A stretch of DNA of 64,000 nt, taken from Thermovenabulum sp049723235 (GTDB taxonomy: Bacteria; Bacillota; Thermosediminibacteria; Thermosediminibacterales; Thermosediminibacteraceae). Below, piece after piece: positions 16,756 to 25,618 of this stretch; the stretch's first letter is position 1; each line of letters opens with the position of its first letter. The notes beneath the pieces are model-generated. The model saw only the letters and a program-made list of their open reading frames with translations, had not been told where the DNA came from and did no database searches. The translations under genes were made by a program, and so were the position numbers. The stretch lies in the NCBI RefSeq assembly GCF_049723235.1, contig NZ_JBNARB010000012.1, forward strand, positions 4,274 through 68,273. Direction: 5' to 3'.

Positions 16756-17034
16756 TTACTCAATCGTTTTTACAAGCCTTGGTTTTTGTTTTGGTGCATT
16801 GTATACGTAAACCGCATCGTATTCAATTCTATTTTTTTCAATAAAATCGCAAATTTCGCTTTCAATCATCCCTTCTACCTTCGCCGCTACGCCGCAGCTC
16901 GAGCTTATCTCCCTGGGCACGGGCACCAATTGAAAATTAATTCCCGTGCCTTTTAATTTTGATTCGAATTTCAGGGCATGGTGCACCGAAGGGAAAGTTA
17001 TCATAAAAAAAGGATATTTTTCAGTCAATTTCAT
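16756..17034 (-). CDS. DUF3343, putative Se/S carrier-like protein
   Basis: A 92-residue protein of the DUF3343 family. FFMITFPSVHHALKFESKL, the LVPVPREISSSCGVAAKVE segment with its conserved cysteine, and the LVKTI end are family features. DUF3343 genes occur beside yedE/yedF in genomes that use selenium, and the cysteine is proposed to carry Se or S; that role is not shown here. It is the third gene of the yedE-yedF-DUF3343 operon and begins immediately after the yedF stop (TAGATG). Confidence 0.85.
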   Translation of the reverse strand: MKLTEKYPFFMITFPSVHHALKFESKLKGTGINFQLVPVPREISSSCGVAAKVEGMIESEICDFIEKNRIEYDAVYVYNAPKQKPRLVKTIE

Positions 17035-17247
17035 CTACCTCGTTATTTTTAGAATATATTCGCCTTCCAAATTTATTATATCCACCTTGAAACCTGAACT
17101 TTTGGCAAATCGGGTTACATTTTCCTTGGCGGTGGGATTATCCACCAGTACCTCAAGAACATCCTCCTTTAAATCTTCAAGGGCTTTTTTAGTCATAACC
17201 ACGGGCATTGGGCAGGAAAGGCCTCTTACATCGATTTTGGTTGCCAT
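17035..17247 (-). CDS. yedF: Sulfurtransferase TusA-family protein (YedF-like)
   Basis: A 70-residue TusA/SirA-fold protein. The N-terminal DVRGLSCPMPVVMTKKAL holds the CPxP active cysteine, and VLVDNPTAKENVTRFAKSSGF is the conserved strand-helix. It is the short one-domain version of YedF; longer YedF proteins carry a second domain, absent here. It overlaps yedE by 22 bases. Its neighbours point to selenium or sulfur trafficking rather than tRNA thiolation, as no tusBCDE genes are present. Confidence 0.92.
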   Translation of the reverse strand: MATKIDVRGLSCPMPVVMTKKALEDLKEDVLEVLVDNPTAKENVTRFAKSSGFKVDIINLEGEYILKITR

Positions 17248-18320
17248 GCGCCTTCACTCTCCTTCTTTATATTCATTACCGTAGGGATATTTAAAAGAGC
17301 AATTGCTGTTAAAAATATAATTCCTAATATAACAGCTATTTTACCGTTAGTCCCCACTCCCTGAACCGAAGCTGAAATTCCAAAATTGTGAGAGAAGGCA
17401 GCTCCTACCAGCATCCCAAAAAACGCGGCTCCTGCATCGGTATCACCCTCGCCCGCCAGTATGCACTGCCTTAACGGGCATCCTCCTAAAAGTATTGAAC
17501 CAAAACCTGCCAGGAACATCCCTAAAAAGTTCCACAGCTCCATTGTATGAGCTATGGGCTGCTTTTCAAAGCCCAATTTAAAATTACCAAAGACTATGTT
17601 TAAAATCAACGCTGCAGTAAAAATCCCTGCAAAACCAGAAAAGAGGTGAAAATCCTTTAAAAGGAATATATCCCTTATACCTCCTGCCATACAAAGGCGG
17701 GACCTTTGAGCCAATGCCCCGACAATTAAACCTGCAGCAAGGGATATTATAAAGGGGGCTCTCATAGAACCGGGTCCTTTTGCGCTGAAAAATATAAAGG
17801 ATGGAGCAACCAATACCAGGATGAGGAGTACAACGGCTACAAGCGGCATTATATAACCGTTACCTTTTGATAACTTATAACTTCTGCCAAGGGAAAAACC
17901 CTTCTTTATAAAAATCAAACCGTAGTATATTCCCGATGCAAACCCGAAAAAAGCAAAAAGTGCATTGAGGTCTCCCGCAGATAACCTTAAAACCATCCTT
18001 AAAGGACAGCCCAAAAATACCATAGCACCCACCATCACGAAAAAGCCGATTATAAATCGGGTTAAGGTAGCCGATCCTCCGCGGGCATTAAATTCCCCAA
18101 AGGCTAAGGAAATAAGAAATGACCCTAAAATAAAACCGGGCACTTCGGGTCTTATATACTGCACCACTTCAGCCCTGTGAAGCCCCAATCCCCCTGCAAT
18201 ATCCCTTATAAAACACGCCACACACATCCCCATATTAGCAGGGTTACCCAGTTTTGTCAAAATTACAGCTATAGCACCTATAACAATTCCGGACAAAACG
18301 ACGAGTTTCTTTTGATCCAA
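17226..18320 (-). CDS. yedE: YeeE/YedE-family transporter, putative selenium transporter
   Basis: A 364-residue membrane protein with about ten helices arranged as two repeats. Cysteine-bearing motifs recur: MGMCVACFIRDIAGGLGLHR, GCPLRMVLRLSAGDLNA, RLCMAGGIRDIFLL and GGCPLRQCILAGEGDTDA. This double set marks the YedE branch linked with selenium genes; the related YeeE/TsuA takes up thiosulfate. I chose the TTG at 18320 because TAGGAGG is 8 bases upstream. It leads the operon with yedF and DUF3343. Whether the substrate is a selenium or sulfur compound cannot be told. Confidence 0.9.
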   Translation of the reverse strand: MDQKKLVVLSGIVIGAIAVILTKLGNPANMGMCVACFIRDIAGGLGLHRAEVVQYIRPEVPGFILGSFLISLAFGEFNARGGSATLTRFIIGFFVMVGAMVFLGCPLRMVLRLSAGDLNALFAFFGFASGIYYGLIFIKKGFSLGRSYKLSKGNGYIMPLVAVVLLILVLVAPSFIFFSAKGPGSMRAPFIISLAAGLIVGALAQRSRLCMAGGIRDIFLLKDFHLFSGFAGIFTAALILNIVFGNFKLGFEKQPIAHTMELWNFLGMFLAGFGSILLGGCPLRQCILAGEGDTDAGAAFFGMLVGAAFSHNFGISASVQGVGTNGKIAVILGIIFLTAIALLNIPTVMNIKKESEGAWQPKSM

Positions 18321-18455
18321 AGAGAGCACCTCCTAAGTTTTTTGTAAAATATTTCACTATTAATTTTATACGATTTATTTAAGGTAATTAATTTGTATTA
18401 TTTATACGTTTCTTATTTCATATAGATAAAATCAATAGAGGTGCTCAATAAAAAT

Positions 18456-19088
18456 TCAAAATTCCCTTCGTTCGTAAATTTTAACTGATACAAGAAAAGA
18501 AATCCCGTAGATAATTACTGCTAAAATCATTAAAGCTGTAATTATATAAGTATTATTGAAACTATCTAAAAACCTGAAGTCATTTCTAAACATAGGAAGA
18601 ATCCACCCTATGCTGAAGAACATCGCGAAAAATAAAAAAATATTTAACATTTTTGACCTGTAATATCCCATTTTAAAAAATACAGGAAGATAAATGCTGT
18701 TTATGAAGATAAGGGAAAACATAGCCCCTACAATCCCCTCCAATGTTATGGAATATACTTTCAAAGGCAATAAAAGAATTCTTATTATACTGCTAATTAC
18801 CGCATAATAAAATATTGAAATAACAGCAAAAGCAAAAACCGATAAATATCTTGCAAGAACTACGGTACTTCTTTTACAGGGAAGAATGTTCAATAAAATA
18901 TCCGCATTGCATTTATCATCATAAGCGCAGGCGGATTGCAGCATTACATAGGATAACGCTACCACGCAAGCAGGGAACATAGCCTCTCCCATCTGCTGAA
19001 AGGCTAATATTATTATCAAAGTATTCACTATACCATATATTAGGGTAAATTTTTGAACCAATATATCCTTTTTAATAAGATTAAACAT
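18456..19088 (-). CDS. ABC-2 type transporter permease
   Basis: A 210-residue protein with about six membrane helices and an N-terminal MFNLIKKDILVQKFT segment typical of short ABC-2 permeases found with YtrA-type regulators. A CAYDDKCNADILLNILPCKRSTVVLARY loop region after the second or third helix is the usual conserved part. It overlaps the ATPase gene by 8 bases. Substrate unknown; related systems export antibiotics or peptides, or respond to envelope stress. Confidence 0.85.
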   Translation of the reverse strand: MFNLIKKDILVQKFTLIYGIVNTLIIILAFQQMGEAMFPACVVALSYVMLQSACAYDDKCNADILLNILPCKRSTVVLARYLSVFAFAVISIFYYAVISSIIRILLLPLKVYSITLEGIVGAMFSLIFINSIYLPVFFKMGYYRSKMLNIFLFFAMFFSIGWILPMFRNDFRFLDSFNNTYIITALMILAVIIYGISFLVSVKIYERREF

Positions 19089-19953
19089 TAATCTTCCCCC
19101 TTGTAAAATAAAACATTATATCCTCAAGGCAGGGCCTTTCAAAAATAACCTTATCCTGGAAAAGTTTTTTCGCAGTCTCCTTTTCCTTAATAAGCCCCTC
19201 AAAACCAAACTTATTCTCTTTTATACCAACGAAATGTTTTTTTATATCTTCATTCATAAAATCTTTTGGTCCTTTTACAATCGAATAATATTCAAAAATA
19301 TCATCCTTGGGGCTTGAAAATACTATACTTCCATCATTTATAAAAGTTATATAATCCGCAATTTTATCCAAATCCGAAGTGATATGGGTAGAAATAAAAA
19401 CCGATTTATTTTCATCCTGAATGTATTCGGACAGGAAATCCAGCAATTCGCTTCTAACAATGGAATCAAGCCCGGAGGTGGGTTCATCCATTATTAAAAG
19501 TTCTGCATTGTGGGATAAAGCTACCGCAAGGGATAACTTAATTTTCATGCCCTTGGACAATTCCTTTATCTTTTTTCTTCTGGGCAGAGAAAAATCTCGT
19601 ATCAAATCATTAAAAACCCTTTCTTCCCAATATTTATAAAAGGGGGCTATTATCCCTTTCATTTCTTCAATGGTGAGTTCTTCGTAAAAAATATTTTCCC
19701 CAAAAACAAAACCTATTTTGTTTTTTATTTCTATTTCCTTATCCGCATCATCATTGTTGTACCCAAAAATTTTTATTTGTCCTGCATCCCTCTTGAGTAA
19801 ATTCATAATAAGCTTAATCGTCGTGGTCTTGCCCGCTCCGTTAGGACCGATAAACCCCATTATATACCCTCTATCCAAAGTAAAACTTATATCCTTTAAA
19901 GAAAAATCTTTAAAATTTTTCCTCAGGTTTTTAACCTCCAAGATAGGAGCCAT
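19081..19953 (-). CDS. ABC transporter ATP-binding protein
   Basis: Complete ATPase: Walker A GPNGAGKTTTIK (about residue 37), signature LSKGMKIKLSLAVAL, Walker B LLIMDEPTSGLD, and switch histidine in SVFISTHI. It is 290 residues, with a C-terminal extension of about 70 residues typical of the YtrB/EcsA-like exporters. It partners the following permease and starts right after the GntR stop with GAGGGATA upstream. Confidence 0.94.
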   Translation of the reverse strand: MAPILEVKNLRKNFKDFSLKDISFTLDRGYIMGFIGPNGAGKTTTIKLIMNLLKRDAGQIKIFGYNNDDADKEIEIKNKIGFVFGENIFYEELTIEEMKGIIAPFYKYWEERVFNDLIRDFSLPRRKKIKELSKGMKIKLSLAVALSHNAELLIMDEPTSGLDSIVRSELLDFLSEYIQDENKSVFISTHITSDLDKIADYITFINDGSIVFSSPKDDIFEYYSIVKGPKDFMNEDIKKHFVGIKENKFGFEGLIKEKETAKKLFQDKVIFERPCLEDIMFYFTRGKINV

Positions 19954-19954
19954 A

Positions 19955-20329
19955 TTATCCCTCCTCGTAAAGAATTTTTAACATTTCCTGCATTTCTTCC
20001 AAAGAAAGCTCGATGGATTTTCCGGCCATTACCGCTTCTTCCAATTTTTCCTCTACTATTTTTAACCTCATTTCCCTTAAAAGCTCTTTGTTCTTTACCG
20101 CTATAAAAGAGCCCTTGCCGTGAACGGTTACTATATACCCGTCGTTTTCCAACTCCTGGTATGCCCTTTTTACCGTAATTACACTTATCTGCAGTTCCTT
20201 TGCCAAATTCCTGATGGAAGGCAGCATCTCTCCCTCCGCAATTTCTCCCCTCATTATCATGTTTTTAATCTGCCTCACGATTTGTTCGTATATAGGCTCC
20301 TGCGAGGAATTCGAAAGGATTATATTCAT
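19955..20329 (-). CDS. GntR-family regulator, YtrA subfamily
   Basis: A 124-residue regulator: winged helix (PIYEQIVRQIKNMIMRGEIAEGEMLPSIRNLAKELQISVITVKRAYQELENDGYI) and a short C-terminal helical dimerisation tail of about 50 residues, the hallmark of YtrA proteins. Such regulators repress their own ABC operon. It is the first gene of a three-gene operon with ATPase and permease, and a strong palindromic operator lies 33 bases upstream. Confidence 0.92.
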   Translation of the reverse strand: MNIILSNSSQEPIYEQIVRQIKNMIMRGEIAEGEMLPSIRNLAKELQISVITVKRAYQELENDGYIVTVHGKGSFIAVKNKELLREMRLKIVEEKLEEAVMAGKSIELSLEEMQEMLKILYEEG

Positions 20330-20361
20330 CTATCCCCGCTCACTCCTTTCTTCAGCTGCAC

Positions 20362-20388
20362 TACTGTATATACTGTATATATACAGTA
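20362..20388 (-). promoter_or_regulatory. Tripartite operator upstream of the YtrA-type regulator
   Basis: TACTGTATA occurs twice in tandem (20362-20370, 20371-20379) and is followed at once by its inverse TATACAGTA (20380-20388). The last two form an 18-bp perfect palindrome. Its place 33 bases before the regulator start and its TA-rich core fit an autoregulatory GntR/YtrA operator that also overlaps the promoter. Confidence 0.75.
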
Positions 20389-20466
20389 TATTATCTATGA
20401 TAAATTTTGTCAACAATTTTATTTACGGTCACCAAATATTTTCATGGATTCCATCCTAAAAATATA

Positions 20467-20506
20467 AAAGGGATGGGTATAAAACTTTTTTAAAATTTAC
20501 CCATCC
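20467..20506 (-). terminator. Terminator after the DUF4846 gene
   Basis: GGATGGGTA (20471-20479) and TACCCATCC (20498-20506) form a 9-bp stem; on the minus strand CTTTTATATT follows. It lies about 50 bases past the DUF4846 stop. The same stem sequence is reused in the aroQ terminator. Confidence 0.65.
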
Positions 20507-20554
20507 TCAATTTTTACTTTTTTATGCCCTTATTTTCACGTTATAACGATTGCA

Positions 20555-21439
20555 CTATTCCTCAAAACGGTAAAGCTGGTCTTTGGTAAATACATAGTCA
20601 GGGGTAATAAGCTTTTCTTTGAAATTTATAGAATACCACGGATTGCCATCATTATTCCCTGGATTTTTCAGCACATGTATTTCCTGGGCGGGCATATACC
20701 CCTGGGCCAAAAGAAATATTTTCTCTCCGGTATTTTTATTTACCGCCATGTCAACTACAATTACGCAGTGGCCGGGGCTTCCCCCTTCGAGGAATACGTC
20801 GCCGATGCTTAAATCCTCCAAAGAGACCCTTTTCATCTCCTTTGACAGAGAGAGAGTCCCAGCATAGGCAAAGACCATGTCCAGGTATTTCCTGAAAGTT
20901 GCGTAATCACCGTTATAGCCGGCCTGTTTAACCCAGCTGGTATTATTTCCCTCCACCCTTATCCTGTAACCTTCCCGCCACTTTTTATAATCTGCCCGAA
21001 AACCGTTGGTAAAATTAAAGTGAATTTTATCGTAATAGCCCCTTTTATAAAGATACTCAGCCCTCAGTCTAATCACCGAATCGGCACACTGCATTAAATC
21101 CCTTTGCCCTACGTCCATATCAATTACGGCTGCGTGCACATCCCTTGGTTTTACAAAACCGTTGTAATATCTTACCTTTGAACCGTGGGGTTTTAAGGGT
21201 AAATTCCTCAAATACTCCCCGAAGGAATCTTCCGGGAGTTTTATCCTCTCAAATCCTTCGGGTACCTCAATCCTTTCTTTTATCGTCTTTCCTTCTTCGT
21301 TTATTAAATTATTGGTTTTTCTTTCAAAAGGAATTTCTTGATTTTTTATAAAATTTTTCTCTTCGTTAATCATTTTTTCGCATGCGGTTAAAAGTAAAAC
21401 CGTAAGCATAATAATTAAAATTATTCTTCTCTTTTGCAT
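20555..21439 (-). CDS. DUF4846 lipoprotein
   Basis: A 294-residue protein with a lipoprotein signal (LLLTAC, cysteine at about 20). The body matches DUF4846: RIEVPEGFERIKLPEDSFGEYLRNLPLKP, AVIDMDVGQRDLMQCADSVIRLRAEYLY, and a late GGSPGHCVIVVDMAVN segment whose Cys/His pair resembles a papain-like or NlpC-like active site. Function is unknown. It is the last of four minus-strand genes (FG-GAP-like, DUF3160, GNAT, DUF4846) that seem to form one unit. Confidence 0.85.
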   Translation of the reverse strand: MQKRRIILIIMLTVLLLTACEKMINEEKNFIKNQEIPFERKTNNLINEEGKTIKERIEVPEGFERIKLPEDSFGEYLRNLPLKPHGSKVRYYNGFVKPRDVHAAVIDMDVGQRDLMQCADSVIRLRAEYLYKRGYYDKIHFNFTNGFRADYKKWREGYRIRVEGNNTSWVKQAGYNGDYATFRKYLDMVFAYAGTLSLSKEMKRVSLEDLSIGDVFLEGGSPGHCVIVVDMAVNKNTGEKIFLLAQGYMPAQEIHVLKNPGNNDGNPWYSINFKEKLITPDYVFTKDQLYRFEE

Positions 21440-21465
21440 CCTTTTGCTCCCTTATTAAAATTTTT

Positions 21466-21921
21466 TCATTTTACATAATAAATAAGCCGGGGAATAATTC
21501 GCCCCTTTTTAACCGAGGACTCCACTTCCCCTAAATATTCTGCACCCATTTTTATATAAAAACCCTTTGCTTCGGGACTGGTTACAAAGGTAAAGCTTTT
21601 TATACCTTTTTCCTTACAATAATCCGCTAAATGACTCCACAGCATCCTCCCGTATCCTTTGCCTATATAATCGGTGTCAATGTAGAAAAACTCTAAATTC
21701 ACCTCATCTTTTTCAAATAAAAGGCCGAAAAAACCCAAAATCTTTTCCTTATCCTCCAGTACAAATACGGGGAAATTTTTTATATATTCTTCAGTCAACC
21801 GATATTTTTCTTTAAATTTTACCATATATTTTTCATCGTATCCCCAGTGACCTTCCGACTTCTCGGCAAGCTCGGATAATATCAATGCCTCATTTTCCTT
21901 TGCAGGTCGTATAAAAGCCAA
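21466..21921 (-). CDS. GNAT-family N-acetyltransferase
   Basis: A small GNAT enzyme. DTDYIGKGYGRMLWSHLADYCKEKG is the acetyl-CoA loop and following helix, and SFTFVTSPEAKGFYIKMGAEYLGEVES is the C-terminal strand-helix-strand. Substrate unknown. The TTG at 21921 is favoured by AGAGGTG six bases upstream (151 residues); a GTG at 21930 lies inside that site. It sits 15 bases after the DUF3160 gene. Confidence 0.85.
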   Translation of the reverse strand: MAFIRPAKENEALILSELAEKSEGHWGYDEKYMVKFKEKYRLTEEYIKNFPVFVLEDKEKILGFFGLLFEKDEVNLEFFYIDTDYIGKGYGRMLWSHLADYCKEKGIKSFTFVTSPEAKGFYIKMGAEYLGEVESSVKKGRIIPRLIYYVK

Positions 21922-21935
21922 AATCTTCACCTCTT

Positions 21936-24104
21936 TTAAAGCCTGTTGTTATCCGGTATTTCCATTTTATCCTTGCTGAAATACGATTTCATCCAGAAAA
22001 GCCTTTCGGGAGCTTTTCCTTCTTTTATCATTTTCTGCCATTCTTCATCGGTTAATCTCTTTCCCGAAACAAATTCATAGTAGCTAAATATCGCACCTCT
22101 TGTGAGGTAAAACCTTCCGCTTATAGGCACTACCACATATATTTCGTAAGCGGGTCCCACACCCACTTCAAAGTATCCGCCGCTGCCGAACTGGTTCGGC
22201 GCAATTGTATGAATATCCGCTATTGTCGCCATGTTTTTGTCCGTTTCCGAGGTAATCTCAAACCACCTCAATCCATCTCCCGCAAAGGATGCTGTGAGGC
22301 TTTCTAATGTGCCCCCGAAAAGCTGAAGCCGGTAGTATTCATCTTCCGTAAGCTCTTCATCCCTTAATTCCTTCACCGAGCAGTTTATTAAAAATTGAAG
22401 CAGCTCTTCAAAGATCTCCATCTTGCTTTCTACCGCCGCATCCAGCATGCCTCTTTCCTTAAGATTTACCCTGGAAAACTTAGTAAGCCACAAAAGCTTA
22501 TCGTAAACCTCGATATTCGGTTCGACATAAGCTTTTATATCCGCCAGTTCTTCGCCCCCGCCCATTTCGGCACCGCTCTGTTTACCGTAAAGTATGGTAT
22601 CGTGCTTGAGCTGTGCCCAGCTTCCAAGAGCAGTAGAAAGGGATTTATCAAGCCAGGCGGTATTTCTCATAAAAGAAGGGTAACCTTCCCCGTATTCCTT
22701 CAGTAAACCCTTCAGGGTCCATAGCCACCCGAAATAAAAGTTGGACTTCCACCTTTCCTCCTTCATGTTTTGGAATTTTTCCTTCATTTTATTTAATTGT
22801 TCAATATATTTCGGCCACTTTTCCTGTTCTTTATTTATATTAACCTGTATGTCGTAAGCCCTGTTTGAGCCAAATACCGCCATCACATCAAGCCCGGAAG
22901 GAACGGGCCTTACTATTGGTTCCACCAGTTCCTGGATAATTTCGGCATCGGGAACGTACCTTTGCCCCAAAAATCTAAACTGTTTACCGACGGGAGTGCT
23001 TACCGAAGTATATTTTGGCTTTATTATGGGTTCGGGTAATTTTTCTGCTTCCTTGTACACCCTTTCTATTTTGTCGTTATCGTCCATTTTTTCTATGTCC
23101 GGATTTTCCCCGTAAACCTTTAAAAGCAAATCCCTATAATGGTAAATATTCAGATCATCGGCTAAGCCTACGTAAAAATAAGTGGGGGTATACAGGCTTT
23201 CCCAGAGCTTAATATCCTTTTCTCCTTCCTTTTCCAAAAACACGCTGTAGGTTATCAAAAGGGCCTGAAGGGTTTGCTCCACAGTCCTCTTGCCTTCATT
23301 ATCGTATAAGGGAAAAGGTGCCTGGCCGTACCACATCAAAGCCTTGAAATACCTTTTTAAATCATCGCTTCTCGTATAGTGTCCCCTGGGTACATACTGG
23401 CTGTAATCCAATTCAAAGGGGAAAATAAAGGATTTTGCAAAGCCTTCCTGCTTTTTTATTAGCTCGTATTCCTTATAAGCCAATTCCTTTGCCTTTTCAG
23501 GAAAACCTTCCGGAAGCTCCTTTTCAAGGGCAAGCTGGGCAACCCCAAAAAAGGCAATGTTTTTCAGCTGGATATTTCTAAGGTTTTCATTTTTCAACGT
23601 ATTGTAAAGGTATATGGATTTTTTTAGCATATTTTCCGTGAGTTCCTCTAAAACCGGCAATAGCTTTTCGTTTTCCAGCACCCTCAGGGAGTAATCGTAA
23701 AAAATGTGATAAACGTGCAATACCGAATCCGTTGTAATAAAAGAAGGGATGTTTTTATACTCGTTTTTTTCGTAGATATAAAAAAGCTGCTCTTCCTCGC
23801 AAGGGCTTACGAAAAATGCGTTTTTATAAAGCAGTTCCTTTTGCTCTTTTGAAAATCCCCCGAACTGCTTTAAATTTACCACATTAGGTAAATCTTCCTT
23901 TATTTTGTATGGCTTTACCTTTGCTTCAAATTTTGTCGGTTCAAAAGGCACTTCTACGGTTTTTCTATCCGACTCCTCCGTAAAATTCACCTCGTACTCG
24001 ACGGTTTTTTTATCTGCATCCGCATTATTCCCTGTATTTTTATACGCACATCCGTTAAATACCAGCATTAAAGAAATCAATAAAATAATTAGTTTCTTAC
24101 TCAT
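21936..24104 (-). CDS. DUF3160 lipoprotein
   Basis: A 722-residue protein with a lipoprotein signal (LMLVFNGCAYK, cysteine at about 19). It matches DUF3160: FVSPCEEEQLFYIYEKNEYKNIPSFITTDSVLHVYHIFYDYSLRVLE near residue 97, GYPSFMRNTAWLDKSLSTALGSWAQLKHDT near 480, and VEPNIEVYDKLLWLTKF. The protein is predicted to be on the outer face of the membrane. No function is known for the family; the many conserved aromatic and acidic residues could suggest a carbohydrate- or peptide-acting fold, which is a guess. Its ATG is 4 bases from the stop of the FG-GAP-like gene. Confidence 0.88.
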   Translation of the reverse strand: MSKKLIILLISLMLVFNGCAYKNTGNNADADKKTVEYEVNFTEESDRKTVEVPFEPTKFEAKVKPYKIKEDLPNVVNLKQFGGFSKEQKELLYKNAFFVSPCEEEQLFYIYEKNEYKNIPSFITTDSVLHVYHIFYDYSLRVLENEKLLPVLEELTENMLKKSIYLYNTLKNENLRNIQLKNIAFFGVAQLALEKELPEGFPEKAKELAYKEYELIKKQEGFAKSFIFPFELDYSQYVPRGHYTRSDDLKRYFKALMWYGQAPFPLYDNEGKRTVEQTLQALLITYSVFLEKEGEKDIKLWESLYTPTYFYVGLADDLNIYHYRDLLLKVYGENPDIEKMDDNDKIERVYKEAEKLPEPIIKPKYTSVSTPVGKQFRFLGQRYVPDAEIIQELVEPIVRPVPSGLDVMAVFGSNRAYDIQVNINKEQEKWPKYIEQLNKMKEKFQNMKEERWKSNFYFGWLWTLKGLLKEYGEGYPSFMRNTAWLDKSLSTALGSWAQLKHDTILYGKQSGAEMGGGEELADIKAYVEPNIEVYDKLLWLTKFSRVNLKERGMLDAAVESKMEIFEELLQFLINCSVKELRDEELTEDEYYRLQLFGGTLESLTASFAGDGLRWFEITSETDKNMATIADIHTIAPNQFGSGGYFEVGVGPAYEIYVVVPISGRFYLTRGAIFSYYEFVSGKRLTDEEWQKMIKEGKAPERLFWMKSYFSKDKMEIPDNNRL

Positions 24105-24107
24105 TTT

Positions 24108-25124
24108 TTATTCCCCCTCTATCAAAAGCTTAAAATAATACTTTCTTCCTATATCCCTTATACTCAATTTCCCCCCTTCGTATTCCACTACCCCCCAGCT
24201 AAAAACCTTTCCTTGCCTTACCCGTACCAAAACCCTTTTTTCTTCCTTTACAATTGAATCTATTTCATCGTATGCACTGCTCTCGGAAAAAAGCTCAAAC
24301 CCAAATCCCTTCCATTTATATGCGCTTGTAATTTTTTTACCGTCCTTTACGGTTTCAACGGATAAGAGTTCATCCTTGCCATCTTCGTCAATATCAAAAA
24401 ATACGTAATCATCAAAAGGCTTAGAAAGCCTGGACCCCCTCCACTTTGGGAACAATCCCCCTTCGTTTAATCCGTATATAAAGGGCCTTTTTGCCATAAC
24501 AGGATGCAGTTCTGCTTTTTTATATACCCCTATGGAAATTTCCAAATTTTCGTCTTCATCCACATCGGCTATTTGAACCTTCCAGGGATTAAAGACCTTC
24601 ATTTCCTCAAATAGCTTCAATTTAATGCCGTCCTCTAAGGTTAAAATAATAAAATTTTCCCCGTAGTTTTCATTCCTCTTACCCGTTATCAAAAAAATTT
24701 CGTCGGTAAGGTCTTTATCCACATCTCCCGCACAGCTGCTTAGTATGTAATCATTATTACCCAAATTATACTGCCATATCTCATTCCCTTCTTTTGAAAA
24801 AACCTTTACTGAATCCTCACCGATAAATGAAATAAGGTTTTCTCCTCTATATTTAATTAATAATGGGGATGTTGATTTTTTAACGGAAAAATTAATTAAT
24901 TTAATACCGAAAATATCCTCACTTTTCAATAAGCCCTGCAGGTAAAATCCCAAAATTTTATATGTAAAAAAAGTGACCCTGCCTTTTTCGTTTTTCACAT
25001 CTACTATCCCGACAGGAGATACAGAATTCATAAAAACTATTAATAAGAATAAAAAAGCTACTAAAAATATTAACCGTTTTCGCAGGATCTTTTTTAAGGA
25101 ATTATTTATATTTCTTAAATCCAT
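24108..25124 (-). CDS. Membrane-anchored FG-GAP/VCBS-like repeat protein
   Basis: A 338-residue protein with an N-terminal signal anchor (about 16-34) and an exported body. Three calcium-binding-type loops, DVDKDLTDEIFLI, DVDEDENLEISIG and DIDEDGKDELLSV, recur about 60-70 residues apart, as in FG-GAP/VCBS beta-propeller repeats. No catalytic motif seen. It heads the operon with the DUF3160, GNAT and DUF4846 genes, so it may act with those lipoproteins on the cell surface. Confidence 0.7.
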   Translation of the reverse strand: MDLRNINNSLKKILRKRLIFLVAFLFLLIVFMNSVSPVGIVDVKNEKGRVTFFTYKILGFYLQGLLKSEDIFGIKLINFSVKKSTSPLLIKYRGENLISFIGEDSVKVFSKEGNEIWQYNLGNNDYILSSCAGDVDKDLTDEIFLITGKRNENYGENFIILTLEDGIKLKLFEEMKVFNPWKVQIADVDEDENLEISIGVYKKAELHPVMAKRPFIYGLNEGGLFPKWRGSRLSKPFDDYVFFDIDEDGKDELLSVETVKDGKKITSAYKWKGFGFELFSESSAYDEIDSIVKEEKRVLVRVRQGKVFSWGVVEYEGGKLSIRDIGRKYYFKLLIEGE

Positions 25125-25225
25125 ATTACTTAAATCCTTTATTCTTTTGATTTTTTTAAATTTTACATCACATTACTTATTAATTCTTTCTTTATTGTTA
25201 AAATTCCTGCAAGGAATTTGGGCAA

Positions 25226-25250
25226 AAATAAAAAGCCCGGTAAATACCGG
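25226..25250 (-). terminator. Terminator after the arsM remnant
   Basis: CCGGT...ACCGG (25237-25250) is a short hairpin followed on the minus strand by GCTTTTTATTTTT. It lies just past the remnant's stop codon and was presumably the terminator of the original gene. Confidence 0.6.
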
Positions 25251-25258
25251 TATTTTAA

Positions 25259-25612
25259 TCATTTTACTGCTTTAATATACGCTCCTGCAAAGGCTCCGTC
25301 GATCTTATTTTTATCCGCCAAAATCTCTTCGATCAAATCCTTTGTATAAACGTGAGCCGGAATGATTTCTACATCCTTAAAGCCAACCCTCTTTAGGATG
25401 TCTTTATATTCTTCTACCTTTATAGCCCCCGCAACACATCCTGCCCAGAGCTTTGCCCGCTTTATAATGCTTTCGGGTATATCCTTTAGAGCAACTATAT
25501 CGGCGATCGCAAGCCTTCCGCCCCTTTTAAGAACCCTGTAAGCCTCTTTCAGAGCCTTTTCTTTATCCTCGCAGAGGTTAATGACGCAGTTGGAAAGGAT
25601 TACATTTTCTTT
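25259..25612 (-). pseudogene. C-terminal remnant of arsenite methyltransferase (ArsM-like)
   Basis: The minus strand reads openly for about 117 codons ending in TGA at 25259. The peptide has VILSNCVINLCEDKEKALKE, AYRVLKRGGRLAIADIVALK, AKLWAGCVAGAIKVEEYKD and VGFKDVEIIP, which are the second half of ArsM-type SAM-dependent arsenite methyltransferases, including the conserved arsenic-binding cysteines SNCVINL and AGCVAGA. A TAA lies immediately upstream (25613-25615) and the N-terminal SAM-binding half is missing. There is no start codon or ribosome-binding site. It abuts the promoter of the divergent DUF4438 gene, marking a deletion or insertion junction. Confidence 0.85.
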
Positions 25613-25618
25613 TTATGA

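Noticed and set aside
16756..18320. Selenocysteine (in-frame TGA) in the YedE/YedF/DUF3343 genes
   Set aside because: The key positions are encoded by cysteine codons and each gene ends at its normal family length.
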